A DNA stretch of 64,000 bases from Azadirachta indica (Eukaryota > Streptophyta > Magnoliopsida > Sapindales > Meliaceae): positions 8,507,871 to 8,571,870 of the forward strand of contig CM040451.1 in NCBI GenBank assembly GCA_022749755.1, written 5' to 3'. This document shows positions 11,430 to 22,924 of the stretch, in pieces. The notes under the pieces were generated by a model, which saw nothing but the letters and a program-made list of their open reading frames with translations, did no database searches and was not told where the DNA came from. A program made the position numbers and the translations under genes. The first letter of the stretch is position 1. Each line of letters begins with the position of its first letter.

Positions 11430-13106
11430 TGTAACACCCCTAATTGTAAGAAATTTCGATAGAATTTCTGTTATAATATAGTATACGCCAAATATGTAAT
11501 CCTGCAAATTTTAAAATTTTTACTCTAAACATTTCCAACAAAATTAAATACCAACTTTTTCATCTCATTGATTCACACAAAACATTATCAGTTCCGCAAC
11601 TTCTAAAATCCAGATACGAACATGAAAATTACATAATCACTACATGTTGTAAAATTTTTCTCCTAATATTACACACACAGTTTTAAAGGCAGTAAGATCC
11701 TGATCCTGAAGTATCTTTTGCGTTCTATTTACAAATTCTCAAAATTGCCTAAACTTGAAAAGTTGGGGTAAGCTAATGTCCAGTAGATATTTATACACAA
11801 AGGTAGTTTTAAAACTTATGATAAACAAATTTAAATACAAAAGACTTCTTAATTCTCAACAAAGAGTGGAGTAAGATATCGAACCAAAATTTTAATTTCA
11901 ATATTCATACAAACAACATAAAACACATTAATTTCATCATAAAAAAAAATTTTCATAAATTTTGCGCTTGCGTATTTTACGAGCATTATTCCGAAAGATC
12001 GCCGCCCCAAAAATTGATCATACGTACTTTAGGGGCATTATTCTCAGAAACCGTCGTCCCAAACAGAAACGTACTTTAAGAGCATTATTCTTAAGGACCG
12101 CCGCCCCAAACACCAGTGCCACGTCACAACAACAATTATGGCCATAACATTTTTTTTTCGAATACATTCACAACATTTTCATACAAATTACATATTTATA
12201 AAAATACAACACTCGTTGATACAATTTTTTGCTGTATTTAAAAACTTAACGTTCATATGAAAATTACTGTTTAAATCCGATTCGAAAAACAATTAATTGG
12301 ATCAACACGTGATAATTTAGGAATTTCATACGCATTTATCAAACATTAACTGTAACAAAACACCCTACTTTTCAGTTTTCGAAATTAAAATTTACCAAAT
12401 GCATATAAACACCTACCTAACAAACGTGTCACAATTCTATTACTCTATCGACATTTCTATCTCTTTCGAATTAACTCCTAGTATCAATTTAACAATAATA
12501 ATAAATAATGATTCGATATTAATAAACAACATTCTAACTTGATTATTTAAAAAAATAAATACTTATGCATACATATTTAAATACATATCTATATACTAAC
12601 AGTTTAATTTTTTTACAATTAAATAAAATAACATATTAATCTTTAAACTAAAAATTAATAATTGAAATTCCTAAATTTGATGTCAAACCTGCCTTCTTTC
12701 CCTTCTTCGTTTCTTTCCTTCCTTTTTGTTTTCTAATTAAAAAGAAAGAAAGAAAAACAAAATTTATATATGCACCGCTTGAATCAATTTTCATTTAATT
12801 ATTATTATTTTATTTTAACACGTAAGCAACTTCTTTCCTTTAAATTAAAACATCTAATCTCCTAATTTCGATCAAACCCTTCAACTTTTTTTTATACTTT
12901 TTACCTACAACAAAACTTATATTATCCAATAATTTTATTCCTTTAAAATCAAAACATATTCACCCTAATAAAACCTTTTGAAAGATAAAAAAATAAAATT
13001 AAAATAAACATATATATCTTATAAGTTCTAAATTGTTATGTCATAATATAAGGTAAACATATTTAGCATGTGCATTCTAATTAAAGTAACAACTCAGGGT
13101 ATTACA
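11430..13106. mobile_element. 1,677-bp solo-LTR-like insertion nested in the copia pol region
   Basis: The segment begins TGTAACACCC and ends GGGTATTACA, near-perfect inverted ends typical of plant Ty3/gypsy LTRs (TG...CA). It is bordered by a 5-bp near-identical direct repeat, ATACT (11425-11429) and ATACC (13107-13111). The copia reading (FIG before, YALYRF after, minus strand) becomes continuous when the segment and one repeat copy are ignored, so the boundaries are well supported. No gag or pol similarity is visible inside, which suggests a solo LTR. A complete small non-autonomous element is the alternative. Most of it is AT-rich, apart from a short CG-rich tandem block at 11971-12116. 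Confidence 0.75.
11971..12116. repeat. Three tandem ~50-bp CG-rich units inside the LTR-like insertion
   Basis: Units start at about 11971, 12023 and 12070, each beginning CGTA(C/T)TTTA and containing GCATTATTC followed by a CCGCCGCCCC-like block (middle unit diverged to CCGTCGTCCC). They stand out by CpG content against an AT-rich background. Repeats like this are common in LTR U3 regions, where they can act as enhancers; that role is inference here. Confidence 0.7.
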
Positions 13107-14534
13107 ATACCCTATAAACATGCAATTATTAGTTTTAAGTTTTATTCTACTCCTCTTAAGATCTGGAATTAGAACCTTTGCTAAACACCCCCAAACTTTG
13201 AGATGTGTTAGATTAGGCTTGTGATCTTTCCATAACCATAAGATATTTTTCCTGTTTGCTTATAAGGTATTCTATTTTGTAAGTGGCAAGCAGTTAAAAT
13301 TGCCTCCACCCACAAATTCCACGATACTCCAAAACTCACTAATAGAAAATTCATCATTTCTTTCAAAGTTCTATTTTTCCTTTCAACTACTCCATTTGAC
13401 TCCCGGGAGTAAGGAGATGTAATTTCATGTATTATGCCATAATTTTCACAAAATTTATTAAGCATATTAAACTCATATTCACCATCTCTGTTAGATCTCA
13501 ATCTTTTAATCTTTTTTTCAAGTTGATTTTCAATTTCATTCTTATAAATTAAGAATTTTTCAAATTCTTCGTCTTTATTTCTCAATAAATACAATTTTTC
13601 ATATTTTAAGAAATCATCAATAAAAGTTATATAAAACCTTTTGCCTTCTATTGTTATCGTGTGTTTAAGATCATCAAAATCACTATAAATTAAATTAAGT
13701 AATTTAGTTTCTCTATTCATAATAAATTTATTCATTTTCTTGATGAATTTTGATTCAACACAAGTATCACATTTATTGATGTTTGTAACATCAATATTTA
13801 TTAGACCATTTCTTTAAATAAGAAAAATTTACATAGCCTAATTTACCATGCCATAAATCAAACGAGGCAACAATATAAACGAAAGTAGAATTATTTTTAT
13901 TAATAATTATGTCAAGTACATTAAGCTTGAACAAATCATTATAACAATATCTTTTCCAATGAACACCCTATTCTTGAATATTACAATCTTGTCTCTCTTA
14001 AAAAAGACTTTTATATTTTCTTTTCCAAGAACAAAAATAGACACTAAACTATATCTTATATTTGAATGAAACATGAAGCACATTAGTTAAAGGAAAGAAT
14101 CTTTCCAGAAGTCAATTTGAGAAGAAGTTTTCCTTTTCCCATAACTAGAGCAAAGTGAGAATTTCCAAAGAAAACTTGTTCTTCTTATTCAGTCAATTGA
14201 GTGTACTCAAAAAGTGAGTTTCGATTCCCATATATGTGCTTTGGTAGCACCAGAATCAATAATCCAATCTTGTTTCTCACTAGCAATCATAATTGCTTAA
14301 GAAACCACGATAGCCGCCCTTCCTGAACCTACATTCAACAACATAATGACCATGCTTGCTACACACAAAATACTTTCCTTTTTTTTGGAATGTTGGTTTT
14401 TAGAATTAGAATTGGGCTTGAGCCAAACTGCCTTATGCGCGAGGAAATCCCTATAGCTGGCTTGTTAGCTCACTATATGTTTGTTTTCATATATAAACTC
14501 TTTAAAAGTCTTATAACTAATCAATATAAAATTT

Positions 14535-15330
14535 TTGTATTTTAAAATACCACACAAATTTACAGTAAAAACTGTCACCAGAGGGTGGCAGTTGGTTTAT
14601 AATCCGATGAAATTGTTTGAATTTGACAAGCCTAAGAAGCATTTGGGTATGGTTGGTCTTGGTGGGTTAGGTCATGTTGCTGTGAAGTTTGCCAAGGCAT
14701 TGGGGATGAAGGTGATAAACCCAAAAGATCAATAAGAATTCCTAAGAAGAATCCCAAGTTTTTAGCTTAAGATTGAGTTCACCAAGTCCAAGCTTTTTAA
14801 TTTATTTTTGCATTTTTATTTATGCATTTGGTTTGAATTTCTGCACGTTCAAATTTGTTACAATTCATTTCCTTGAGTTTAGACCAATTAGTTTCCTAAC
14901 GTTAAGGCTTATTCGTTAAAGCTTGACTCAATATTTTGGATGGTTGATAGTGAATAAGATACGCATAATTTCCTACAAACAGTTGTGGTTTGTTTTCACC
15001 CAGATAAAGCAAAATTAATCCATTATAATTACTCTTGCTTTTCTGATTGGGGCCTATCAGAAGGTGATTGTGAATTTGATCAGTACATCACCTAGCAAAA
15101 AGAGTGACGCAATTCAGCAACTTAACGCTGACTCTTTCTTGGTTAGCGATGATATCAACCAAATGCAGGTAATTAAAGTTCATAATAAACCAATTATATA
15201 TGTTCATGTATGCATAAATTTGAATTGATTAACTCAGGCCTATGTTGAACAAGGCTTAAATGATCTATGTATAGGCTGCGCAATGCAGACAATGGAAGGC
15301 ACCATTGACAGAGTCTCTTCGAAAGATCCC
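14535..15330 (+). pseudogene. Cinnamyl alcohol dehydrogenase (CAD) fragment
   Basis: Read on the plus strand, the first piece gives VYNPMKLF...DKPKKHLG, then [20 protein letters not shown] (about 14610-14712). This is the Rossmann-fold NADP(H)-binding glycine motif (GLGGLG) of zinc-dependent CAD/MDR enzymes of the lignin pathway. After an interruption the frame resumes at 15061 with ISTSPSKKSDAIQQLNADSFLVS and QMQ, followed by a GT donor near 15170 and a matching exon near 15273-15330 (AA, then MQTMEGTIDRVS) carrying a 2-nt shift. The zinc-binding N-terminal half and the C-terminal part are missing. The retained intron argues for a duplicated genomic fragment. It directly abuts the copia element and ends near the U6 remnant. 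Confidence 0.82.
14717..15060. mobile_element. 344-bp insertion in the CAD fragment with 8-bp target duplication
   Basis: AAGGTGAT occurs at 14709-14716 and again at 15061-15068. Ignoring the 344 bp between them plus one copy gives an uninterrupted CAD reading across the site (ALGMKV into IV and ISTSPSKK). The 8-bp duplication would fit a hAT-type DNA transposon, but I see no convincing terminal inverted repeats and no coding content. The family is therefore unassigned. Confidence 0.6.
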
Positions 15331-15354
15331 CTAAGCCATGTGAGAGAGTAAGGA

Positions 15355-15456
15355 GATATTTGGACCATTTCTCGATTGGTGCGCGTCATCCTTGCGCAGC
15401 AGCCACGCTAATCTTCTCTGATTGGTTCCGATTTTATCGGATGTCTCCGAAGAGAC
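15355..15456 (-). pseudogene. Decayed U6 snRNA locus
   Basis: The minus strand reads GTCTCTTCGGAGACATCCGA and continues through recognisable U6 blocks (CAGAGAAGATTAGC, CTGCGCAAGGATGAC, AATCGAGAAATGGTCCAAAT). It departs from the conserved RNA at key places: the invariant ACAGAGA box reads TCAGAGA, the stretch before it is scrambled (CCAATC in place of CGATAC), and the pol III terminator is lost (ATATCTCC in place of a T-run). An upstream USE-like box and TATA box remain, so it was probably once a transcribed gene copy and not a retroposed RNA. Compare the intact copy at 44907. Confidence 0.88.
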
Positions 15457-15477
15457 AAGATGCTTGGCGATTACTCT

Positions 15478-15521
15478 GAATATAAAGCGTTTAAATTAGC
15501 ATCATTTGATGATGTGGGAAC
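15478..15521 (-). promoter_or_regulatory. U6-type promoter remnant (USE + TATA)
   Basis: On the minus strand, GTTCCCACATC (15521-15511) resembles the plant upstream sequence element, and TTTATATTC lies at 15487-15479. They are about 23 bp apart, as at the intact U6 gene. The TATA box sits about 28-30 bp upstream of the U6 5' end. Confidence 0.7.
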
Positions 15522-16368
15522 TTGGTCAGCTGCCCAAAGGCCCCAAACTTAAAACAAGCTCGCTCGTGCTTAATTCTGGGCCTGAACCCTGCATAAGACA
15601 ATAAAAGCCCGTAGGCCCACAATCAATTATCGACCAGCACAATAATTTAAACACATACAGTTTGCAAAATTGATTCGTACGAAGCTAATTTTCTTTCATT
15701 AACCGCCACAAGCAATGTACATTACATACAATGAGGCTATATTTATATTAAAAAAAAAAAAAATTCTAAATGACTGGAAAACATTTTAGGTAACTGCGGT
15801 TTACTGTAAATTAAATAATATTAATGACATTCCTGGACTTACAGACTGTACACCTACAATGAACAGTGTAAAACTGAACCAAAAATATACTGTCAAAATG
15901 TGAAGAAGATTAGGAGCAACCTCAGCCACATGCCACGAGTAACAAGCTCTCGTGACTTGCCCTGCAAAATTATCTTCACAGTGCAACTTTTAGCATTCAT
16001 ACGCTTTAATTCTTTGCATGGGGCACGAGTAACTGATGTTGCGAATAAGAGTACAACATTTCTGAATCAACTCTGCAAAATATTCTTTTCCTGCGAAGTT
16101 GTTTGTACAAAGGAAATGAATTAACTTGGCATTATCTTGCCTCATGATGGTGAAGTGAGGAACCAAAAAGATGTCATCTGCAGTGTTCCCATCTGTTTAA
16201 TGTGAAAATGCAACAACAAAAACATTAAGATGAATCTTACTGAACGTTACAAAATTACCATGTCCAAATATTTGAACCACCCCCCAACCCCCACTCCCTT
16301 CTGTTTTTAGGGGGTTTATGGAAGAAAAGACCACTTATTTTCCACAAATTACCTCAAGAAAAAGCAGA
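15522..16368. other. Intergenic, including far-upstream U6-related motif
   Basis: 15572-15622 (minus strand TGTGGGCCTA ... GGCCCAGAATT) resembles the far-upstream region of the intact U6 gene. The remainder is AT-rich and probably includes the 3' UTR of the WAP gene (minus strand, below 16368). No coding sequence was recognised. Confidence 0.5.
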
Positions 16369-19300
16369 TCAAACTGATTTAGCAGATTCTCCACTCAGTT
16401 CTCTTCTAACTAGCTTCAGAATCTCAATGATCTGCAGCAAGCAAGAAAAGACCTTCGTTAAATGGAGTTTCAAACTATTTAGTATTTGAAGTTTAACAGT
16501 GTGGTTGAGGAATTTGTCAAGTATTAATACATCATCAAAAAATTAGAAGTTTCTACCGATAAGGCAATAAATACATAAAGTTAAATTTGCTGACCTATGT
16601 GAGCATAATTTAAGAATGGAAATGAATAGCAATTTCCTTTTCCTACCCTTTCTAATGAATGCATCACTGGTCGAAAGACTGAGAGGCTATGTAACAATAT
16701 GGGAAATGAATTTTTTTTCTTACATCCAAAAGCACATCAAAGCCCAAATAAAGGAACTCTTCTTTTTTTGGATTTCCTTTTTCCAAAATTTTACATTGCG
16801 AGTCCTTTTCAATAATTTCAAATGATGGCATCTAAAATGCTACATGATAGCATGGAATTAGAGATTAGATTGCATTCAGAAACAGAATAGTAGCAGAAAC
16901 AATGGAAGAAAAAATAAACTCACCCCAGGATAATGCTGCAATACCGGAGAATAATGATCCAGTGCTATGTATATTTTCTCAAGAAGGTGTAAAAGAGCAT
17001 CCACCTCATCTCCCAGAAGATCAACCTGAAATACAAGGAAAACCTGTGAGAACATGGTAAACTTCGCTACAAAGTTCTATTCTCAAGCCATTGAAGGAAG
17101 AAAAGGCAATGAATGCAACAACTGTTTCTCCTCTACTTCTTCTTTTCCCAGATCAGTTAACATATGTGCCATGCTATGCTACACAGTCAACTAGTTAATC
17201 TGATTCCAATTACATAATTGCCCAACCTGTTCCTTTCACATACCAGCATGCCATATTTCCAGGTATTATCACAATCACTCTAAAGTTGAAGGCACTCTAA
17301 CCTGTTCCTTGAAACTAGCACACGTGCATCTAATGTTTATCCATAATGCTTTCAAGTGATTGATGCTATGCATCTACATACCAATTTACAGTTGGCACTA
17401 CATATAGCTTTACATCTTCTACAGCAAACAAAGAACTAAAAGACCATGAATCCAAATTAAACACACCATCAACATCTTTCACTTCTCACAAATGTCAGTT
17501 TTTCCAACGTACCTCAGCTTCAGCCTTTTGAAGATCAGAAGACCTTCTTTCAAGCTTTTGCTTGTAGATCAACTCTGATTTTTTGATAACATTAGCTTTC
17601 TGCATAAGGTCTCTTGATTGAGAACTCAAACTCTCCAATCTGAAAGCAAAGCCACATGCATGTATGGCTACAAATTAGTGAACTCATTAAGACTTCACCT
17701 AGAAACTCATCGATGACCGCTTCCATATAAAATAACAACTGACAACAGATATTTGACGTGAAAATTAAAGAAAATCAATTTGAATTACAGATTTATAAAT
17801 AGACAAAACAAAAGATAATAGTGGAGTAAGTACCTTGAGTTACTTTTCTTAATATCCTCCATCACTCTACATTCAAAATCAGCAACTTGTTTCGATAACC
17901 CCTGAATGAGAACAAATAGCGACGGCATTTGACTCCTTTGCTTCCTTTCCTTAGCTTCAAACAATGATAAAGTATGTTGTTTCTGTTGGTTAACAGATAG
18001 AAGGACCCTTTTCTCTTCATCCACTTCCCTTAACTCTTTCAAAGCCAATTCAAGCTTCTGTTTTAGCTCACTAACCTCTTGAGAAACTGAATCAAATCGA
18101 TCCTTTTCTTTCACCAATGCAGCAGCTACTTCATTCACTAATTTTTCCTTCTCTTCTATCAAAGATGACAAGGAAAGGGTCAATCTTTCATTCTCTGCAA
18201 CCTCCAAGCTTAATGCCCTTTCTTTCTCCAGAACTTTCTCTTCAGCAGAAACACGAATTTCAGTTTCATTACTATATTTCAGGTTCAAATTGTTGATTTT
18301 CACCTCAGCTTCCTTTAATGCTTCTCCGAGTATCACTCCACTTAGCTCTTGCATGATAACAGACTCCAAATCAGAATCTTCAAATCCATACATGCTGCTA
18401 GGTTTGGCATTGTGAGTAGCTTCTCTAAATATAGTTTCGTAAACATCTAGCATAATTTTATACTCCATTTCTGACTGTTCAGTAACACTTTTTTTGGAGT
18501 CCACCACCTCCTGGAGAACACATTTATAAACATCTTTATTAATGGAAGCTTCAACATGTGAATCATCTAGAGCACACTGAAGTTTATCAATTCCCTTTAG
18601 CAAGGTTGCCTCAGCCAACGAGTGCTGCAACATTATCTCTGCATTATCAGAAACTTGTGAATTGAGGCATTTAATTTTTCTTTTCTCATCAACAAGCAAG
18701 CTCCTCAGTTGGCGATTTTCCAACAGAAGGGAATCCAATTTGTCCTTCAAACTTGAAAGACCCTCAACATTCTTACTAAACGTAGGCAACTTCTCATTTT
18801 CCACAAGAATGTTGTCCACTTTCAAGATCACCTCTGGGATCTTTTTCCTCAATGCATCAAATTCTTTATCCTTCTTAACTGGCAAAGAAGAACCTCTTTC
18901 GTTCAAGTATTCTCTTTTGAGACTGAAATATTCTTCAGTCATCTCCTGCACTCTATGTTCGTGGTTTCTCTTCATTTTAGTTATCTCAGTCTTAAAATAA
19001 TTCACCAAATCTTCTTTTGACATGTGCTTCAGTTGGTTAAAGTCCAAATTCTCTGGCATAGCAATTACTGATTCATCATGTTTCCCATTCCCTTCCCAAA
19101 TAGAAGTTGATAATGAAACATGATTGCCTGAAATCTTACGGTGTAAATGATCTGTCCTTTTATTGGTATCACATTCGTCGCCAATTTCCATCGACCCGTG
19201 AAGAGTTATATGTCCAATTTCAGGAACAGACAATGATTTGGAAATGGCATTCAATTCCTGACGCAAGCTTGAAATTTCTTTGATCTTCTCAGACCAGTTT

Positions 19301-20136
19301 ACACTTTCATTATCATAAAACTGAGCACTTTGATCCCAAAATCTTTCTTCAAAGTCTTCTTTAAGACTCTGAATACAATTCATGATCACCATATCTTCAA
19401 TTTCTGCTTGAAACTCCTTCTCCTCTTGCCATTGACAGAGCGATTCTTTTGACAAGTCAACCATGTTATCCACCTTCTTACATATGGTGTCTACTGTAGT
19501 TCTCAAAGAATCAAGTGTTTTATCAACATCCATCCATTTTATGTCAGAAACCTTGTCTTGAAGAATACCACCCAACCCCACCATCTCAGACCCAGAACCT
19601 ATCCTTCTAAGCGAACAGCTTCCTCTTATGCGGTTAATCTCCTTTCTAAGACTCTTCAACTGTTCCTTAGCAGCATTTTTAAGGCTTCCCAGAGATTCTC
19701 CAATCCTATCATAATCAAATAAAGCATCTGACAAGCTAGAATACGATCCATGTTTTGCAATTCCTGGCTCATGTTGCATCACCAGAGACCCAAATGATTC
19801 ACTTTCATCTGAACCCACATGGTAAAGATTCAATGTTTCCTTCACTCTGGCCAACTCCCGCTCCTTCTGAGCAATCGTCTCAGCCGCCTCCTCTTCAATT
19901 GCAGTCACCATGCCTTTAATGACTGAGTCACTAACCATCCTTGAAACAGTCAAACGGTCATTGATATCTGCCCAATATGAATCCAAATCCTCTAGTATAA
20001 CATTCTCCGGATTCTCACTTTCTTCAACATTATTGTCATGCACTAGCAACCCGTTAACTGACTCATCACCACATGAATTGACACCCCCATTTACAACTCC
20101 AAAGACACCCAACAGCATATGGTTCTCCATAGCCAT
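16369..20136 (-). CDS. WAP: WPP domain-associated protein (long coiled-coil, WAP)
   Basis: Four coding exons: 20136-17834, 17639-17513, 17025-16924 and 16431-16369 (TGA at 16369-16371), all with GT-AG junctions and consistent phase, predicting 864 residues. The N-terminal block ([40 protein letters not shown]) and the coiled-coil remainder match tomato WAP and Arabidopsis At2g34730. These bind the WPP-domain protein MAF1; tomato WAP was reported as Golgi-associated. Long heptad-like Leu/Glu/Lys stretches cover most of residues 380-850. Short exons 2-4 encode [40 protein letters not shown] and [21 protein letters not shown] chose the ATG at 20136 because the frame upstream starts with GTG and a splice acceptor (CTGTAG, about 20152) lies just before. 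No defects seen. Confidence 0.9.
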
Positions 20137-20700
20137 TAGAAAATTCAACACCTACAGTAAAGGAAATCCCACAATCAATCTAACTTAATTTGCTATATCA
20201 ATAATCACACCAATCAAATTTAAAACCACAAAAAGATGCCCAAAAACTGAGAAATATCGTCAAACAACTGAACTCTAAAACATTTCATAGTTACTTAAGT
20301 TACTTCAGCTTTCAGTAAGAACAAAAATATTCCAAGCTTCTCTTAATTTACTTCTCTTTCCACCATTTTCCCACAAACCCAACAAGCTAAACTGAAGTCT
20401 ACAAAAATCAAAACCCAAAAACACACACACACCCCAAACCAAGAAGTACTAAACCATAAGCTAAATTACTTGACAACTAAGCTTCAAGTAACTTGGAACA
20501 CAAACAAAAAGCAGAATTAGCAAAACAGAAAAGCAAAAAAATCACTTACAGAAGCAAATATGAATTACTGGCGTGTAATCATCAGTTGAAAAATTAAAGG
20601 TCAAAAAAGGTCATTTGAAAATCCCTAGACGGAGGCGTTGAAATTTGAAAAAGCTGCTGTTTGTTTCTCCATTTTACTCTCTCTATTCTGTTCTCTTCGG
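20137..20700 (-). other. WAP 5' UTR with probable leader intron
   Basis: A pyrimidine-rich acceptor (TTTACTGTAG) ends near 20152, and a good donor (CT|GTAAGTG) lies near 20549 on the minus strand. This suggests a leader intron of about 400 bp, with the first non-coding exon at about 20550-20680. This is inference from splice-site signals only. Confidence 0.55.
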
Positions 20701-22198
20701 TTTTGTTTTCTATTTTTGGTGTTTTTAGGGTTTTTTCTGAGTACAGATAAATGAGAAACAGTGGATTTGGTGAGCTAACGAGCGGGAGCCAGTCAATTGA
20801 AAATGACCTTGGGTTTTGCGTTTATTTACGGAAATTGCCACTTTGCCTCTGCCTTGAGAATTTAGATTTGTCTTTTGATAAAATAATTAGAGTGAATTTG
20901 AAATGTATTTTTGTCTCTATTTGTATACTACTAGTAGAAGTAGAAGTAGTAGTAGTAGAGTAGTAGGTATTACCTAACTTTTAAAAAATAAAATAAAAAT
21001 ATAAAATTTTTTTTTTAAGTATGATATAAAAATAAATAAATTTAATACAGCTCGCAAAAGAGTAAAAATTAAAAAATAAAATAAAATCATCAATAACAAT
21101 CACATCGCACATCATTAATAGGAACGAAATCAAATTAGACTATAAGTTTCGAACTTTTCTAATTAAATAGAGGCTTTTTAAGTTGAAAACTTGAAAACAA
21201 ACTTATGATGAGTATATAATTTTCTTCTAATTTAAAATTTAAAAAATTTATAATGCAAATATATATATTTTGTTTATATTTATTTAAGTTAAAAGTTAGA
21301 TAAGAGAAAATTTTGATTCATTTAATAATTTTTTAAAATAATATTAATAATGTGTAGTTAATTACATTATGATGAGTTGGTATAATTAAACATTAATTAA
21401 TAATAATATGAAATTATTAAAATTATTTTATGATACAACAATTTTGTGTAAATGATGGATACGTAAGATGGGTAATGAAATTGTTTATGATTTAATTTTG
21501 GAAGCAACTTTTGGTCCAAAAGGAACAATGAAAAACTATAATGGTGGGCCAGTTGAAGCATCACTTTTCTAAAGTTATTATAATAATTTTTTTTTTTAAT
21601 TGAATGTTGGATGGCTTGATTTGATTTTATTTGATTTTATTTTATTGTCTTAAAACAAAATTAAAGAATCTTTCAACAAGTAGAGTTAATTAATGTCCAA
21701 CCAAAAACATAGATAAAAATTAAAAATCAATTTTTTAATTAGCAATCATGTGTGTAATGATAATGTAGTGTTGTATGTTTTTGTCATTTAATAAGTTGAT
21801 TTTAATCAATATAAATGCAAAAATTGAAAGTGATGTTTTAAATTTTTAATTTAACAATAATATATATATATATATATATATAAACTCTCGTATAACTCAT
21901 GTAACAGTTGATTTTTTTTTATTCTAATAAAAATACAATATTATCATATAATAATGTTGCATCACTTTGTAATGATTGAATCTGTTTTACAGTTTGTATA
22001 TTGAAAAGTTAGATAAATTTTTTTTTTAAAAAAATGTAGGACAAGAAAATTTTATTATAAATAAAAATTAAAATACTCTTGGAGTTAATATATGAGCGGA
22101 ACATTTTTCAAAAGTAATTCTATTTACATTTCTAATTTGTTGAAATTACAATGATAACAACAAACAAATTGAAATCATAATTATATATGTGTAATTAT
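20701..22198. other. AT-rich intergenic DNA
   Basis: Contains short GTAGTAG/AGA repeats (about 20930-20965) and a TA microsatellite (about 21858-21883). No coding or RNA gene recognised. Confidence 0.5.
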
Positions 22199-22445
22199 TT
22201 TATAAAATATGATGAATATTCTTGAATTCTAAAAATATAAAATTTAGTGGTTGTTTGATTATATTTGTAAAAATAAAAATATTGAAAAAATATTTGATTG
22301 CATCTTTTGTAAAATTTATTACGAAAAGATATTTATTTTTAAATTTAAACTTGTATATATTTCACCATTGTTAAAAATATTAAATCAAAATTAATTATTT
22401 TTTTATCAAATTACTAATTTATCTCATTTTAAAAATAATAGTGAA
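22199..22445 (-). repeat. Inverted copy of the 22-27 kb AT-rich repeat family
   Basis: Its reverse complement matches the second half of the direct copies downstream: the AATGGTGAAAT...ACAAGTTTAAATTTAAA block, then AAAACATxCAATCAAATA, then the ATTCxxGAATATTCAT block. Identity is imperfect but runs over more than 200 bp, well beyond what AT-richness alone would give. Confidence 0.65.
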
Positions 22446-22727
22446 CATATTTTTAGTTCTTTTAGTTTAAAAAATTATTTTTTACAAACACTATCAAATA
22501 CTTATAATTCATAAAAGCACTCCAAAAACAATCATAGTACTAAAGAAAAATATTAAAACCTTATCTAACATTTTATTGCATAACATAGGATTCCTCCACA
22601 ATTTCAACATAGTACTAAAGAAAAATATTAAAATAATAACTAATACTTTAATCCATGCTTCTGATTAAAACAATCATAGAAGTAAAATAAACGAAGCTAA
22701 ACTTTTTCTTGCACTCACTATTTCCTT

Positions 22728-22748
22728 ATAATAATAATAATAATAATA

Positions 22749-22779
<31 letters not shown>
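22728..22779. repeat. Palindromic trinucleotide microsatellite (AAT)n-(ATT)n
   Basis: About 22 bp of TAA repeats pass directly into about 30 bp of TTA repeats, so the two halves are reverse complements and could fold as a hairpin. It lies between the inverted repeat copy and the first direct copy. Confidence 0.85.
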
Positions 22780-22780
<1 letters not shown>

Positions 22781-22924
22781 AAGAAATTTTTTAACTGATA
22801 AAATCTTTTGAAATTATATAAAAAATTTTAAATTTGAATCATACCCACACTAAAACTAAAATATGTGTTTTGATTTGAGAACATAAAAAACTACTTGTTT
22901 ACTTTTTTCAATATAAATGACTTT

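Larger units (their letters stand above)
10226..14525 (-). mobile_element. Degenerate Ty1/copia retrotransposon (gag-protease-integrase-RT), carrying a nested insertion
   Basis: Domains run in copia order on the minus strand. A Gag C-terminal part has a zinc knuckle near 14330 (FVCSKHGH, VVEC) whose first cysteine is replaced by tyrosine. The protease WIIDSGAT lies near 14260, and the GAG-pre-integrase LWHGKLGYVN near 13860 with CDTCVESK near 13770. The integrase core occupies 13735-13208 (FIDDF, RLRSNRDGEY, NGVVERKNRTLKEMM). The reverse transcriptase lies between about 11400 and 10226, with QMNVKIAFLNG near 10820, YVDDM at 10577-10591 and QIIGNLMYLMN near 10290. Motif A normally reads QMDVKTAFLNG, so the catalytic Asp is replaced by Asn. 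Several frameshifts and stops interrupt the polyprotein. RNase H and both LTRs were not found, so the ends are only approximate. Confidence 0.88.

Noticed and set aside
18662..19000. Plus-strand open frame inside WAP exon 1
   Set aside because: Antisense of coiled-coil coding sequence; Ser/Leu-rich composition is a by-product.
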